NCBI RefSeq assembly: GCF_032108445.1
Contig: NZ_CP134876.1
Coordinates: 3,472,001 to 3,536,000 of the forward strand
Length of the DNA stretch: 64,000 bases
Direction of reading: 5' to 3'
Origin: Micromonospora halotolerans
Lineage (GTDB): Bacteria; Actinomycetota; Actinomycetes; Mycobacteriales; Micromonosporaceae
Shown: piece by piece, positions 33,889 through 46,000 of the stretch
How positions within the stretch are numbered: the stretch's first letter is position 1
Layout of the letters: each line of letters begins with the position of its first letter
The notes under the pieces: generated by a model
Databases searched by the model: none
The model's input: the letters and a program-made list of their open reading frames with translations, nothing else
What the model was told of the DNA's origin: nothing
Made by a program: the position numbers and the translations under genes

Positions 33889-35951
33889 CGCGACTCCCCG
33901 GCGGCGGCCTGGATGGCGGTGATCGCCACCGTGTTGACGATGTCCGGCACGGTGGCGCCCCGGGACAGGTCGTTGACCGGCCGGCGCAGGCCCTGCATGA
34001 CCGGGCCGACCGCCACCGCGCCGGCCGAGCGCTGCACCGCCTTGTAGGTGTTGTTGCCGGTGTTCAGGTCCGGGAAGATGAACACCGTGGCCCGCCCCGC
34101 CACCGGGCTGTCCGGCAGCTTGGTGGCCGCGACCTGCGGGTCGATCGCCGCGTCGTACTGGATCGGGCCCTCCACGAGCAGCTCCGGCCGGCGCTCCCGG
34201 ACCAGCTTCGTGGCCGCCGCGACCTTCTCCACGTCGGCCCCGAAGCCGGAGTCACCGGTCGAGTAGGACAGCATGGCCACCCGGGGCTCGATGCCGAACC
34301 GGGCGGCCGTGTCGGCCGAGGAGACGGCGATGTCGGCGAGCTGGGCGGCGTCCGGGTCGGGGTTGACCGCGCAGTCGCCGTAGACCAGCACGCGGTCGGC
34401 GAGCAGCATGAAGAACACGCTGGAGGCGACGGAGACGCCCGGCACGGTCCGGATGATCTCGAAGGCCGGCCGGATGGTGGCCGCCGTGGTGTGGGTGGCC
34501 CCGGAGACCATGCCGTCGGCGCGGCCGGTCTGCACCATCATGGTGCCGAAATAGTTGGGCTGGGCCACGATGTCGTGCGCCAGCTCGGCGGTGACGCCAC
34601 GGTGCGCGCGCAGCTCCGCGTAGACGGCGGCGAACTCGTCCCGCCACTCGCTCGTCACCGGGTCGACCACCCGCGCGTCACCGACGTCGATGCCCAGCTC
34701 GCGGGTGCGCCGCGCCACCTCGTCGGGTCGCCCGAGCAGGGTCAGGTCCGCGACGCCCCGGCGCAGCAGCACCTCCGCGGCGCGGAGGATGCGCTCCTCG
34801 GTGCCCTCGGGCAGCACCAGCCGCCGGCGCTGCGCCCGGGCCCGGTCGATGAGGTCGTTCTCGAACATCAGCGGGGTGACCCGCTCCGACCGGCTGACCC
34901 GCAGCCGGCGGGCCAGGTCGACGGTGTCCACGCAGCGTTCGAAGGCGCCCAGCGCCGCCTCCACCTTGCGGGGGTTCGCCACGCTGGGCCGGCCCTCGAT
35001 CCGGCTGGACGCCGCCACCGTGTCGTAGCTGTCGCTGGTCACCGAGAGCACGGCCAGCCCGGTGTTCAGCCGCTCGACCAGCCGCATGGCGCGCGGGTCC
35101 GGCTGCTCGCCGAGCGTCAGCACCAGCCCGGCCAGGGAGACCTGCCCGGCCACGTGCGCCGCGCCGGCGGCCACCAGCAGGTCGGCCCGGTCGCCCGGGG
35201 TGATCACCAGCGCGCCGTCGGTGAGGTGGTCCAGCAGGGTGGGCACGTGCGCGGCGCCGACCACGTAGTCGAGCACGTCCCGGTCCAGCGCGGCCTGGTC
35301 GCCGGCGAGCAGGGTGGCGCCGAGCGCCGCCGCCACCTCCGCCACCGTCGGCGCCGACACGATCGGCACCTCCGGGATGGCGTACGCGGGGACGGGCAGT
35401 TCGGGCAGCGTCATCGGCTCGGGCACCCGGTTGGCGACCGCCGCCACCACCGTCGCGCCCAGGTCCTCCAGGTCGTGGTACGCCCCGCGCAGCGCCGCCG
35501 CGATCGCCTCGGGCGGCTGCCCGAACCCGTCCACCACGGGCACCACCACGCTGCTGAACTCGGTTGCCAGCCGGGCGTTGAACGCCAGCTCGCGGGCGCC
35601 GGCGCCGTCCCCGTCGGCGAAGTCGCTGCCGACCACGACCACCGCGGGGCAGTGCCGCTCGACCGCGCGGTAGCGGGCCACGATGCGGGCGATCAGCTCC
35701 TCCCGCTGGCCGTCCGCGACCAGGGCGGCGGCCTCGGCGTAGGTCGCGCCGTGCAGCTCGTCGAGGGGCAGCTCCACCCGGTAGCGCTCGGTGAGCAGGG
35801 CGAGGATCGGGTCGGGGCGCTGGCCGGAGACCAGCGGCCGGAAGGCGCCGATCCGTTCGACCTGCCGGGACAGCAGCTCGGCCAGCCCGAGTGCGACCGT
35901 CGACTTGCCCCCGCCGGACCCCACGCTGGTCAGGTACACGCTGCGCGCCAC
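33885..35951 (-). CDS. pta: Phosphate acetyltransferase (long, three-domain form)
   Basis: Pta interconverts acetyl-CoA and acetyl phosphate and works with AckA in acetate overflow and uptake. The 688-residue long form has an N-terminal P-loop BioD-like domain (VYLTSVGSGGGKSTVALGL), a DRTGG regulatory domain (VLDYVVGAAHVP, ITPGDRADLL) and the C-terminal catalytic domain from about residue 360 (RLVLPEGTEERILRAAE, MLSYSTGDSGFGADVEKV, FPDLNTGNNTYKAVQR). The GTG at 35951 was chosen because TAGCGT (complement of 35959-35964) lies 7 nt upstream; a GTG at 35960 overlaps it. It is followed directly by ackA. Confidence 0.95.
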   Translation of the reverse strand: MARSVYLTSVGSGGGKSTVALGLAELLSRQVERIGAFRPLVSGQRPDPILALLTERYRVELPLDELHGATYAEAAALVADGQREELIARIVARYRAVERHCPAVVVVGSDFADGDGAGARELAFNARLATEFSSVVVPVVDGFGQPPEAIAAALRGAYHDLEDLGATVVAAVANRVPEPMTLPELPVPAYAIPEVPIVSAPTVAEVAAALGATLLAGDQAALDRDVLDYVVGAAHVPTLLDHLTDGALVITPGDRADLLVAAGAAHVAGQVSLAGLVLTLGEQPDPRAMRLVERLNTGLAVLSVTSDSYDTVAASSRIEGRPSVANPRKVEAALGAFERCVDTVDLARRLRVSRSERVTPLMFENDLIDRARAQRRRLVLPEGTEERILRAAEVLLRRGVADLTLLGRPDEVARRTRELGIDVGDARVVDPVTSEWRDEFAAVYAELRAHRGVTAELAHDIVAQPNYFGTMMVQTGRADGMVSGATHTTAATIRPAFEIIRTVPGVSVASSVFFMLLADRVLVYGDCAVNPDPDAAQLADIAVSSADTAARFGIEPRVAMLSYSTGDSGFGADVEKVAAATKLVRERRPELLVEGPIQYDAAIDPQVAATKLPDSPVAGRATVFIFPDLNTGNNTYKAVQRSAGAVAVGPVMQGLRRPVNDLSRGATVPDIVNTVAITAIQAAAGESR

Positions 35952-36059
35952 GACCCTCACGCTACAAGATCGCAGGGCCCCTCGCCCGGGTCCTTGTCCC
36001 CGGGCCCGATGGCCCGGGAGGAGGCGTGCGTGGGAAGCGCCGGGAGCGGGTCTTGACGC

Positions 36060-36102
36060 GGCTAACGTTGTTAGCCAATGATGGTGGCTAACAACGTTAG
36101 CC
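36060..36102. promoter_or_regulatory. Perfect 17-bp inverted repeat operator
   Basis: GGCTAACGTTGTTAGCC (36060-36076) and GGCTAACAACGTTAGCC (36086-36102) are exact inverted repeats nine bases apart, and each arm is itself nearly palindromic (GGCTAAC...GTTAGCC). TTGACG at 36053-36058 could be a -35 whose -10 falls in the spacer. It is the likely operator of the TetR regulator at 36545. Confidence 0.83.
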
Positions 36103-36122
36103 ACGATTGAGGCGGTGCCGTG

Positions 36123-36548
36123 ATGACCGGGACAACCACCATGCAGGCTCCGTCCGGGACGACCGACGGACGCCGGGTCCGCGACCGGGCCGGCCGGGTG
36201 CTGCTCTGGCTCGCGGCGGCGGGAGCGACGGCGGCGGCACTGGGCGCGTACGGTGCTGTCGCCGACGCCGAGCCGGCCGTCAAGGTGGTCGAGACGTGGC
36301 GGGCGTACGGCTTCGTGGTCTTCGTCGGGCTCTTCGCCCTGCTCGCCCTGCGCCCCCGGGGTTACCGGGGGGTCTGGCCGCTCGTCATCTTCCACAAGGT
36401 CGCCATGACGGCGACCGCGCTGGTCTACAGCCGGAACCCCGGGATCGAGGGGACCGACACCATCCTGACCTGGGACGGCGGCCTTTCGGTGCTGCTCGTC
36501 CTCGCGTTCGTGCTCTGCCGTGGGTGGGTGGCGGAGCCACGCCGGTGA
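36123..36548 (+). CDS. Four-helix membrane protein under TetR control
   Basis: A 141-residue membrane protein with four predicted helices (VLLWLAAAGATAAALGAYGA, YGFVVFVGLFALLAL, VWPLVIFHKVAMTATALVY, LSVLLVLAFVLCRGW) and a polar N-terminus. I do not recognise the family. The ATG is preceded by GAGGCGG; a GTG immediately before it is also in frame. Its stop overlaps the start of the TetR gene (GTGA), and the operator lies just upstream, so the two form a self-regulated operon. It may sense or transport the regulator's ligand, but this is inference. Confidence 0.78.
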   Translation: MTGTTTMQAPSGTTDGRRVRDRAGRVLLWLAAAGATAAALGAYGAVADAEPAVKVVETWRAYGFVVFVGLFALLALRPRGYRGVWPLVIFHKVAMTATALVYSRNPGIEGTDTILTWDGGLSVLLVLAFVLCRGWVAEPRR

Positions 36549-37030
36549 CCCGCCGGGAGGAGATCGTCGACGTGGCCGAACGCCTGTTGGAGCGCGTCGG
36601 CCCGGAGGCCGTCACGATGCGCCGGCTCGCCGAGGAGATGGGCATCCAGGCGCCCTCGTTGTACAAGCACGTCGCGGGAAAGCCCGAGATCCAGGGCGCC
36701 CTGCAGGAGCGGGCGCTGCACCGGCTCGCCGCCGCTCTGGAGCCGGCGCCGGACCTGCCGTCCCTCGCCGCGGCATACCGCGACTGGGCCCGCCGGCATC
36801 CCCGGTTGTATGAGATCGCCACCCGGATGCCGCTGGCGCGCGAGCGCCTCGCACCCGGCGTGGAAGCGGCCGCTGCCGGACCGCTGCTGCGGATGACCGG
36901 CGGTGACCTGGCCGCGGCACGCGCGCTCTGGGGCCTGGCCCACGGGCTGGTCGATCTGGAACTGGCCGGCCGGTTCCCGCCGGGCGCGGACCTCGACGCG
37001 GTCTGGGCACACGCTTTCGCGGGGACGTGA
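36545..37030 (+). CDS. TetR family regulator
   Basis: A 161-residue TetR protein. The DNA-binding domain starts at the N-terminus (TRREEIVDVAERLLERVG) with the helix-turn-helix VTMRRLAEEMGIQAPSLYKHV. The C-terminal domain has WARRHPRLYEIATRMPLARERL and a TetR_C-type helix pair (LLRMTGGDLAAARALWGLAHGLVDLEL). Translational overlap with the membrane protein and the double palindrome upstream suggest negative autoregulation. Confidence 0.9.
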   Translation: MTRREEIVDVAERLLERVGPEAVTMRRLAEEMGIQAPSLYKHVAGKPEIQGALQERALHRLAAALEPAPDLPSLAAAYRDWARRHPRLYEIATRMPLARERLAPGVEAAAAGPLLRMTGGDLAAARALWGLAHGLVDLELAGRFPPGADLDAVWAHAFAGT

Positions 37031-37067
37031 CGGGCGCCGTCCGTGTCAACGGTCGCTCGCCGCCGCG

Positions 37068-37571
37068 TCACCCGCCGGCCGGTGCCAGCTCCCGTTCGTA
37101 CACCTGCCCGGTCAGCTCGGCGCCGAAGCTGTGGTGGGCCTCCTCCTCGACCAGGCGGAAGCCCCGGGAGAGGTAGATCCGGCGGGCGGCGACCAGCGGG
37201 TGGTTGGTCCAGAGCCGGATGCGGGCGTATCCGGCCCGCCGGGCGAAGGCGAGGCACTCGTCGACCAGTCGCTCGCCGAGCCGCCGACCCCGGGCCGCCG
37301 GGTCGACCAGCAGGATCCGCAGCTGGGCGGTCCGCTCGTCGGCCGCGACGCAGAAGACGCAGCCGGCCCGCTCGCCGTCGACCTCGGCGATCCAGGCGGC
37401 CTCCCGTGCCGGGTCGTGGCCGGCGGCGTAGTCGGCGACGATCCGTGCCACGAGCGCCTCGAAGCTGGTGTCCCAGCCGAACTCGGCCGCGTACGTCTCG
37501 CCGTGGGCCAGCACCACCCAGCCGAGGTCGCCGGGGCGACCCAACGGACGAATGAGAACCTGCGCGCTCAT
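37068..37571 (-). CDS. GNAT family N-acetyltransferase
   Basis: A 167-residue GNAT acetyltransferase. QLRILLVDPAARGRRLGERLVD is the acetyl-CoA motif A, followed by ARIRLWTNHPLVAARRIYLSRGFRLVEEE. The pattern resembles the GNAT halves found with MarR regulators. The ATG at 37571 has GGAGGG 6 nt upstream; a TTG two codons earlier has none. It is divergent from a TetR gene, with a palindrome between, so it is probably regulated by that TetR protein. The substrate is unknown. Confidence 0.87.
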   Translation of the reverse strand: MSAQVLIRPLGRPGDLGWVVLAHGETYAAEFGWDTSFEALVARIVADYAAGHDPAREAAWIAEVDGERAGCVFCVAADERTAQLRILLVDPAARGRRLGERLVDECLAFARRAGYARIRLWTNHPLVAARRIYLSRGFRLVEEEAHHSFGAELTGQVYERELAPAGG

Positions 37572-37586
37572 CGTCAACCCTCCACT

Positions 37587-37606
37587 ACTGAAACAGTCGT
37601 TTCAGT
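37587..37606. promoter_or_regulatory. Palindromic operator between GNAT and TetR genes
   Basis: ACTGAAAC-AGTC-GTTTCAGT is a perfect 8-bp inverted repeat located 15 bases from each divergent start codon. TetR proteins commonly bind sites of this size and place; ACTGAAAC..GTTTCAGT is the obvious candidate here. Confidence 0.8.
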
Positions 37607-37620
37607 GGCAGAGTAGCGCT

Positions 37621-38190
37621 GTGAGCCAGCACGAGCGACCCGGGAGCCCCCGCCGCGACGAACTCCTGGAGCGGGCGTACCGGTACGCCCTGGCGCACGG
37701 GCTGGCCGAACTCTCGCTGCGCCCGCTCGCCGCCGCCATCGGCAGCAGCCCCCGGGTCCTGCTGTTCCTCTTCGGCTCCAAGGACCAGCTCATCCGTGCC
37801 CTGCTCGGCCGGGCCAGGGCCGACGAGCTGGCCGCGCTCCGACAGGCCCGGGAGGCCGGCGGCGCCGGCGACTTCGCCGCGGCGGTACGGGCGACCTGGG
37901 GCTGGCTCGTGGACCCGGCGCACCGGCCGATGCTGGTCCTCTGGGTCCAGGCGTACGCCCGCTCGCTGGGTGAGCCGGACGGGCCGTGGGCGGGATTCGC
38001 CCGGCAGACCGTGGAGGACTGGCTCGGGCTGCTGGCCGACGTCGACGGCGGAGCGGCCGGCGGGGATCCGGCGCTCGGCCTGGCGGTGCTGCGCGGCGCC
38101 CTGCTCGACCTGCTGGCCACCGGCGACGCCGAGCGGGCCACGGCGGTCGTCGAGCGCTACCTGCGCCTGGTCGCGGCGGCGGCCCGCTGA
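37621..38190 (+). CDS. TetR family regulator
   Basis: A 189-residue TetR protein. The N-terminal domain is RRDELLERAYRYALAHGL with a helix-turn-helix SLRPLAAAIGSSPRVLLFLFGSKDQL; the F-G-S-K replaces the usual Y-F-x-x-K-E. The C-terminal ligand domain is Ala/Leu-rich. The GTG start lies 15 bases from the palindromic operator. Divergent from the GNAT gene, it probably represses both itself and that gene. Confidence 0.88.
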   Translation: MSQHERPGSPRRDELLERAYRYALAHGLAELSLRPLAAAIGSSPRVLLFLFGSKDQLIRALLGRARADELAALRQAREAGGAGDFAAAVRATWGWLVDPAHRPMLVLWVQAYARSLGEPDGPWAGFARQTVEDWLGLLADVDGGAAGGDPALGLAVLRGALLDLLATGDAERATAVVERYLRLVAAAAR

Positions 38191-38199
38191 ACCGCCGAC

Positions 38200-38379
38200 C
38201 TACTCGTCGTCCTCGTCGTCGAGTCGCGCCAGCCAGGTGGCGAACCGCTCGATCGGGGTCTCGAACTCCGGGTTCAGGTCGACGAAGTCACGGAGCCGCT
38301 CGCCCAGCCACTCCAGGCTGACCTGCTCGTCGCCCCGGCGTTCGACCAGTTCCTCGATGCCACGGTCGGTGAAGTACAT
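38200..38379 (-). CDS. DUF6104-type small acidic protein
   Basis: A 59-residue acidic protein starting MYFTDRGIEELVERRGD, then VSLEWLGERLRDFVDLNPEF, and ending WLARLDDEDDE. Very similar small proteins are conserved in actinobacteria next to the 2-oxoglutarate dehydrogenase gene, as here. GAGAGG lies about 7 nt before the ATG. It is downstream of kgd on the same strand but separated from it by a 13-bp hairpin, so it may have its own promoter. Its function is unknown. Confidence 0.87.
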   Translation of the reverse strand: MYFTDRGIEELVERRGDEQVSLEWLGERLRDFVDLNPEFETPIERFATWLARLDDEDDE

Positions 38380-38414
38380 GTGCGTCCTCTCGCGGAAGAA
38401 GGGGCCGCCACGGG

Positions 38415-38453
38415 ACGAGGGGCAGCGGCCGTCGTACGGTCGCTGCCCCTCGT
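38415..38453 (-). terminator. Stem-loop between kgd and the DUF6104 gene
   Basis: ACGAGGGGCAGCG (38415-38427) pairs perfectly with CGCTGCCCCTCGT (38441-38453), 19 bases after the kgd stop. It would end or attenuate the kgd message before the small downstream gene. Confidence 0.8.
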
Positions 38454-38471
38454 GCCGGCGGTGCGGTCAGG

Positions 38472-42209
<3,738 letters not shown>

Positions 42210-42410
42210 GGCCGCTAATCGCCTCTTTCACGCGGTTGTGAATGTCACGCGGGCGCTCCCGAGCCCGTTCCCGGGCGCACGAGAGACGGGTCCCAGGCTA
42301 CGCCGTGCGATCGACACAGGCATTCTCGCCTCCGGCTGGTGGTCCGTTTCACAGAAGATGCCAGAAGTTCGGCAAACGCTGCGTGTCCCGCCCACTCCTG
42401 CTAGACAGCG

Positions 42411-42451
42411 ACGGCCCCGGCCGGTGACAGAGGGTCACCGGTCGGGGCCGT
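42411..42451 (-). terminator. 18-bp stem-loop after the ABC exporter operon
   Basis: ACGGCCCCGGCCGGTGAC (42411-42428) and GTCACCGGTCGGGGCCGT (42434-42451) pair with one G-U position around a five-base loop, 14 bases after the permease stop. Confidence 0.83.
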
Positions 42452-42465
42452 GTCGGGTAGCCGAC

Positions 42466-43290
42466 TCAGGAGATGTCGCGGCGCCGGATGGTCAGCACGC
42501 CGATCACCCCGGCCACCACGGCGTAGCCGACGAGCACGGCCGCCCCCGCCCAGCGCGGCGGGTTGCCCGGGATCTCGACGCCGCTCACCATCAGCGACGA
42601 GGCCAGCGAGGGGACGAGCAGCTGGAGCTGGTTGATCCAGTCACCGAACTTCGCGGCCAGCAGCCCGATCGCGATGGCCGCGCCGATGGCACCGCCCAGG
42701 TAGAGCAGGATGCCGGTCACCGTGGCGCCGATCTGGCTGCGGATGAGCACACCGAGCCCGACGCCGAGCACCGACCAGAGCAGGTAGGCCAGCCCGTTGA
42801 GGGCCACCGCCCGCCAGACCGCGCCGCTGCCGAATTGGGCGCCGACGTCCGTGGCGTTCAGGATCAGCGGCGCGAAGATCAGGTTCAGCAGCGTGGTGCC
42901 CAGCCAGAAGAGCAGTGCCAGCACGCCGGCGGCGACCAGCTTGGCCAGCATCACCGCGGTGCGGTGGGGCGCGGTGAGGAACGTGGTGGTCACCGTCTGG
43001 TGGAAGAACTCGCTGGTCACCACCACGATGCCGAGCAGCATCACGATGAGCAGGCCGAAGAACTGGCCGTTGGTGTAGAGGTTGGCGGCCAGGCTGTCGA
43101 CGCTGGAGACGGCCTGCACCTGGTCGGCCTGGTCGGCCGGTACATCACCCATGTTGCCGCTGGTCAGGGCCTCGGTCTGCAACCAGTTGAAGGCCATGGC
43201 GAGGGCCCACAGCGGCACCGTGATCAGCGCGAAGATCCACCAGGTGTTGGTGGAGCGGATCTTCAGGAGCTCGGATCGGACCAGATTCAT
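42466..43290 (-). CDS. ABC transporter permease (ABC-2 type)
   Basis: A 274-residue permease with six helices. The start MNLVRSELLKIRSTNTWWIFAL is typical of ABC-2 family subunits. A large extracytoplasmic loop follows helix 1 (LQTEALTSGNMGDVPADQADQ), then LLIVMLLGIVVVTSEFFHQTVTTTFL and four more helices. Its ATG overlaps the stop of the ATPase gene (ATGA). The pair forms a half-size exporter of the kind used for peptides or antibiotics; the substrate is unknown. Confidence 0.9.
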   Translation of the reverse strand: MNLVRSELLKIRSTNTWWIFALITVPLWALAMAFNWLQTEALTSGNMGDVPADQADQVQAVSSVDSLAANLYTNGQFFGLLIVMLLGIVVVTSEFFHQTVTTTFLTAPHRTAVMLAKLVAAGVLALLFWLGTTLLNLIFAPLILNATDVGAQFGSGAVWRAVALNGLAYLLWSVLGVGLGVLIRSQIGATVTGILLYLGGAIGAAIAIGLLAAKFGDWINQLQLLVPSLASSLMVSGVEIPGNPPRWAGAAVLVGYAVVAGVIGVLTIRRRDIS

Positions 43291-44225
43291 CGGATATCCG
43301 CCTTTCCGGCCGTCAGCTCCAGGAAGACCCCTTCGAGGTCGGGACGTTCGGTGGTCAGCTCGTGCAGCTCCACCTTGGCGGCCAGGGCCACCCGGCCGAC
43401 CGTCGGCGCGTCCACCCCGGTCACCAGCAGCGCGCCGTGCCCGTCGGCGTCCACCGTGGCCGCCTGCTCGCGCAGCGCCGCGGTAAGCTCGTCGGCCTGC
43501 GGGGTGCGCACCCGGATCCGGGCGCCGTGCGTCATCGAGCCGATCACCTGGTCGACCGTCCCCTGCCGGACCAGCTTGCCGGCCGCGATGATCACCACGT
43601 CGTCGGCGAGCAACTGCATCTCGGAGAGCAGGTGGCTGGAGACCAGCACCGTACGCCCCTCGGTGGCCAGCCCCTTGAGGAAGCCGCGCATCCAGCGGAT
43701 CCCCTCCGGGTCCAGGCCGTTGGCCGGCTCGTCGAGGATCAGCACCCGCGGGTCGCCGAGCATGGCCGCGGCGATCCCGAGCCGCTGCTTCATGCCCAGC
43801 GAGTAGCCCTTGAACTTGCGCTTCGCGGCCGGGGTCAGCCCGACCAGGGCGAGCGCCTCGTCGGCCCGACCGCGGGGCAGGCCCGCCGCCGCGCAGATCA
43901 CCCGCAGGTGGTTGATCCCGGTGCGGCCCTTGTGCGCGCTCGACGCCTCCAGGACCGCGCCCACCGTACGCAGCGGGTCGGGCAGGTCGGCGTACCGGTG
44001 GCCGCCGATCGTGGCCTCACCCGCGGTCGGCGTGACCAGGTTGAGCAGCATGCGCAGGGTGGTCGTCTTGCCGGCGCCGTTCGGGCCGAGGAAGCCGGTG
44101 ACCCGGCCCGGCTGGACGGTGAAGGACAGGTTGTCCACCGCCCGGACGTTCTTGTATACCTTCGTCAGTCCCGACACCACGATCTGGCCGGTACCGGCAC
44201 TGGGGCTTGGCTGCCCGTCGGACAT
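43287..44225 (-). CDS. ABC transporter ATP-binding protein
   Basis: A 312-residue ATPase. Walker A is GPNGAGKTT, the signature is YSLGMKQRLGIAAAML, Walker B is VLILDEPANGLDP and the switch His lies in SSHLLSEMQ. A C-terminal extension of about 80 residues (TVDADGHGALLVTG...ELTTERPDLEGVFLELTAG) is typical of antibiotic-export ATPases of the BcrA/DrrA type. GGAGAGGAG lies about 4 nt before the ATG. It is coupled to the permease downstream. Confidence 0.93.
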   Translation of the reverse strand: MSDGQPSPSAGTGQIVVSGLTKVYKNVRAVDNLSFTVQPGRVTGFLGPNGAGKTTTLRMLLNLVTPTAGEATIGGHRYADLPDPLRTVGAVLEASSAHKGRTGINHLRVICAAAGLPRGRADEALALVGLTPAAKRKFKGYSLGMKQRLGIAAAMLGDPRVLILDEPANGLDPEGIRWMRGFLKGLATEGRTVLVSSHLLSEMQLLADDVVIIAAGKLVRQGTVDQVIGSMTHGARIRVRTPQADELTAALREQAATVDADGHGALLVTGVDAPTVGRVALAAKVELHELTTERPDLEGVFLELTAGKADIR

Positions 44226-44389
44226 CGTTCTCCTCTCCTGCCCCGGCGGGCTCGACGCACGCCGGTGGGTGCGCCGTTGCGGGGGCGCCGTGCACAGCCT
44301 TCCAACCCGGCGCAAGGGGGTCAATCAGGCGGGATGCGTACGCCCTCCTCCCCCGGAGGCAGGAGCGGATCATCCGCAGGGAGGAGAGA

Positions 44390-45046
44390 TCAGGCCGGCG
44401 GCAGCGCGATCCAGGTGGCGCGCGCCTGGCCGAGCAGCGCGCCGTCCGGGCCGTAGAGGCTCGAGTGCACCTCGGCCTTGCGTCCCGCGCCGCCGACCAT
44501 CGCCCCGGTCACCACGCACTCGTCGCCGGGCCGCGGCAGCGCGGTGACCTGCGCGGCGATCCGGCCCAGCACGTACGGGCGGCCGGGCGCGATCACCGCC
44601 CAGCCGCCGGGGCAGTCCAGCGCCGCCCACACGGTCGCCGGTACCACCCCGGCCGGGACCCGGAACGGCGCGGCGGTCCGCCCGTCGGGCAGCCGGCCCG
44701 GGAAGATCCGCAGCCCCGCCGGGTTCGTCGGCCCGCAGACGTAGCAGCCGGGGAAGGGATGGTCCACCAGGCCCGGGTACGCGGCGGACGCCGCCTCGGC
44801 CGTCGACCGGTCCACCGGCGGGACCACGGCGCTGACCGGCTCGACCCGGCGTACCTGGGCGATCACCTGGCCGTCCGGGTCGCGGACCTCGCCGTCGACG
44901 GCGGCGAGCGGGGTCTCCAGCGGCGGCGGTTTGCGCAGCGTGACCTCCACCGGGCCCCGGTCGTCCACCGCGGCGGCGAAGATCCCGGCGCTCCAGCCGC
45001 CGTTGCCCGAGCCGTCCGGTCCGTGGAAACGGGACTCGATGATCAC
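44390..45046 (-). CDS. Hotdog-fold protein, possible acyl-CoA thioesterase
   Basis: A 218-residue protein with the look of a double-hotdog thioesterase-like domain. It starts MIIESRFHGPDGSGNGGW, where G-x-x-N-G-G-W-x-A-G is a recurrent feature. FPGCYVCGPTNPAGLRIFPG and VWAALDCPGGWAV follow, and a second hotdog strand set, GDECVVTGAMVGGAGRKAEVHSSLY, closes it. A catalytic Asp or Glu is not obvious. GGAGG lies about 6 nt before the GTG. It stands alone; the substrate is unknown. Confidence 0.7.
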   Translation of the reverse strand: MIIESRFHGPDGSGNGGWSAGIFAAAVDDRGPVEVTLRKPPPLETPLAAVDGEVRDPDGQVIAQVRRVEPVSAVVPPVDRSTAEAASAAYPGLVDHPFPGCYVCGPTNPAGLRIFPGRLPDGRTAAPFRVPAGVVPATVWAALDCPGGWAVIAPGRPYVLGRIAAQVTALPRPGDECVVTGAMVGGAGRKAEVHSSLYGPDGALLGQARATWIALPPA

Positions 45047-45155
45047 GTGGCACCTCCGGGGGGTCGGCCGGCCTCGTCGCCGGGTCCGCCCGGGCAGCCT
45101 CGCACGCCGGTGCCGGCCCGCCGTGGGTGAGGGGCGTGCCGGAGCGCCGACCGGC

Positions 45156-45173
45156 GTTCACCGGATCGACACC
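45156..45173 (+). promoter_or_regulatory. PHO-box-like direct repeat upstream of olsB
   Basis: GTTCACC (45156-45162) is an exact PHO-box heptamer, and CGACACC follows in exact 11-base phase (45167-45173, four of seven matching). The site lies 45-62 bases before the ornithine-lipid-type operon. PhoP control is inferred only. Confidence 0.45.
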
Positions 45174-45217
45174 CCTCATCCCCGGTGCCGGCACCCGGGC
45201 ACCCTACACAGATACCC

Positions 45218-46000
45218 ATGGCCGTTCTGCACGCCGCTGGCGCACCCCTCACGACCAGCGGATACACCCTGCTGATCGCCGACGACCCGACCCTGGTCGC
45301 GGCCGCGCAACGCCTGCGTCACGAGGTGTTCGCCAGTGAGCTCGGCGCCACCCTGCACCCGGGGGCCGCCGGGCTCGACACCGACGAGTTCGACGCGTAC
45401 TGCGACCACCTGGTCGTGCTGCGCGAGGGCACCGACGAGGTGGTCGGCACCTACCGGCTGCTGCCGCCCGGGCGCACCGACCGCCGGTACGCCGACGGCG
45501 AGTTCGACCTGACCCCGCTGGCCCCGCTCCGCGACGGCCTGGTCGAGGCGGGCCGGTCCTGCGTGCACCCGGACCACCGCTCCGGCGCCGTGATCAACCT
45601 GATGTGGGCGGGGATCACCCGCTACCTGCACCTGCGCGGCTCCCGGTGGCTGGGCGGCTGCGCCTCGGTGCCGGTGGCCGACGGCGGGATCGCCGCGGCC
45701 GAGGTGTGGTCCCAGGTCGCCGCGCGGCACCTGGCCCCGCCGCCGCTGCGCGTGACGCCCCGCCGTCCCTGGTTCGCCGAGCCGGCCGCCGCCGGACGCG
45801 CCGAGCTGGAGTTGTCGCCCGCCGAGCGGCGCGCGCTCGTCCCGCCGCTGCTCCGCGGCTACCTGCGGCTCGGCGCCTGGGTCTGCGGGGAGCCGGCGTA
45901 CGACGCGGACTTCGGCTGCGCGGACTTCTACGTGCTGTTCTCCCTGGACCGGATGAACCCGCGCTACCTGAGGCACTTCCTGGGCGGGGCGGCGTCGTGA
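45218..46000 (+). CDS. olsB: Ornithine-acyl[ACP] N-acyltransferase-like (OlsB family)
   Basis: A 260-residue GNAT-fold acyltransferase of the OlsB/hemolysin-like family, which makes lyso-ornithine lipid by N-acylating ornithine. The motifs RLRHEVFASELGA, DTDEFDAYCDHLVV, VGTYRLLPPG, EAGRSCVHPDHRSG and RGSRWLGGCASVP are in the usual order, ending DFYVLFSLDRMNPRYLRHFLG. The ATG has no Shine-Dalgarno. Its stop overlaps the GTG start of an acyltransferase gene (GTGA), matching the olsB-olsA pair. The substrate is inferred from family and context. Confidence 0.84.
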   Translation: MAVLHAAGAPLTTSGYTLLIADDPTLVAAAQRLRHEVFASELGATLHPGAAGLDTDEFDAYCDHLVVLREGTDEVVGTYRLLPPGRTDRRYADGEFDLTPLAPLRDGLVEAGRSCVHPDHRSGAVINLMWAGITRYLHLRGSRWLGGCASVPVADGGIAAAEVWSQVAARHLAPPPLRVTPRRPWFAEPAAAGRAELELSPAERRALVPPLLRGYLRLGAWVCGEPAYDADFGCADFYVLFSLDRMNPRYLRHFLGGAAS

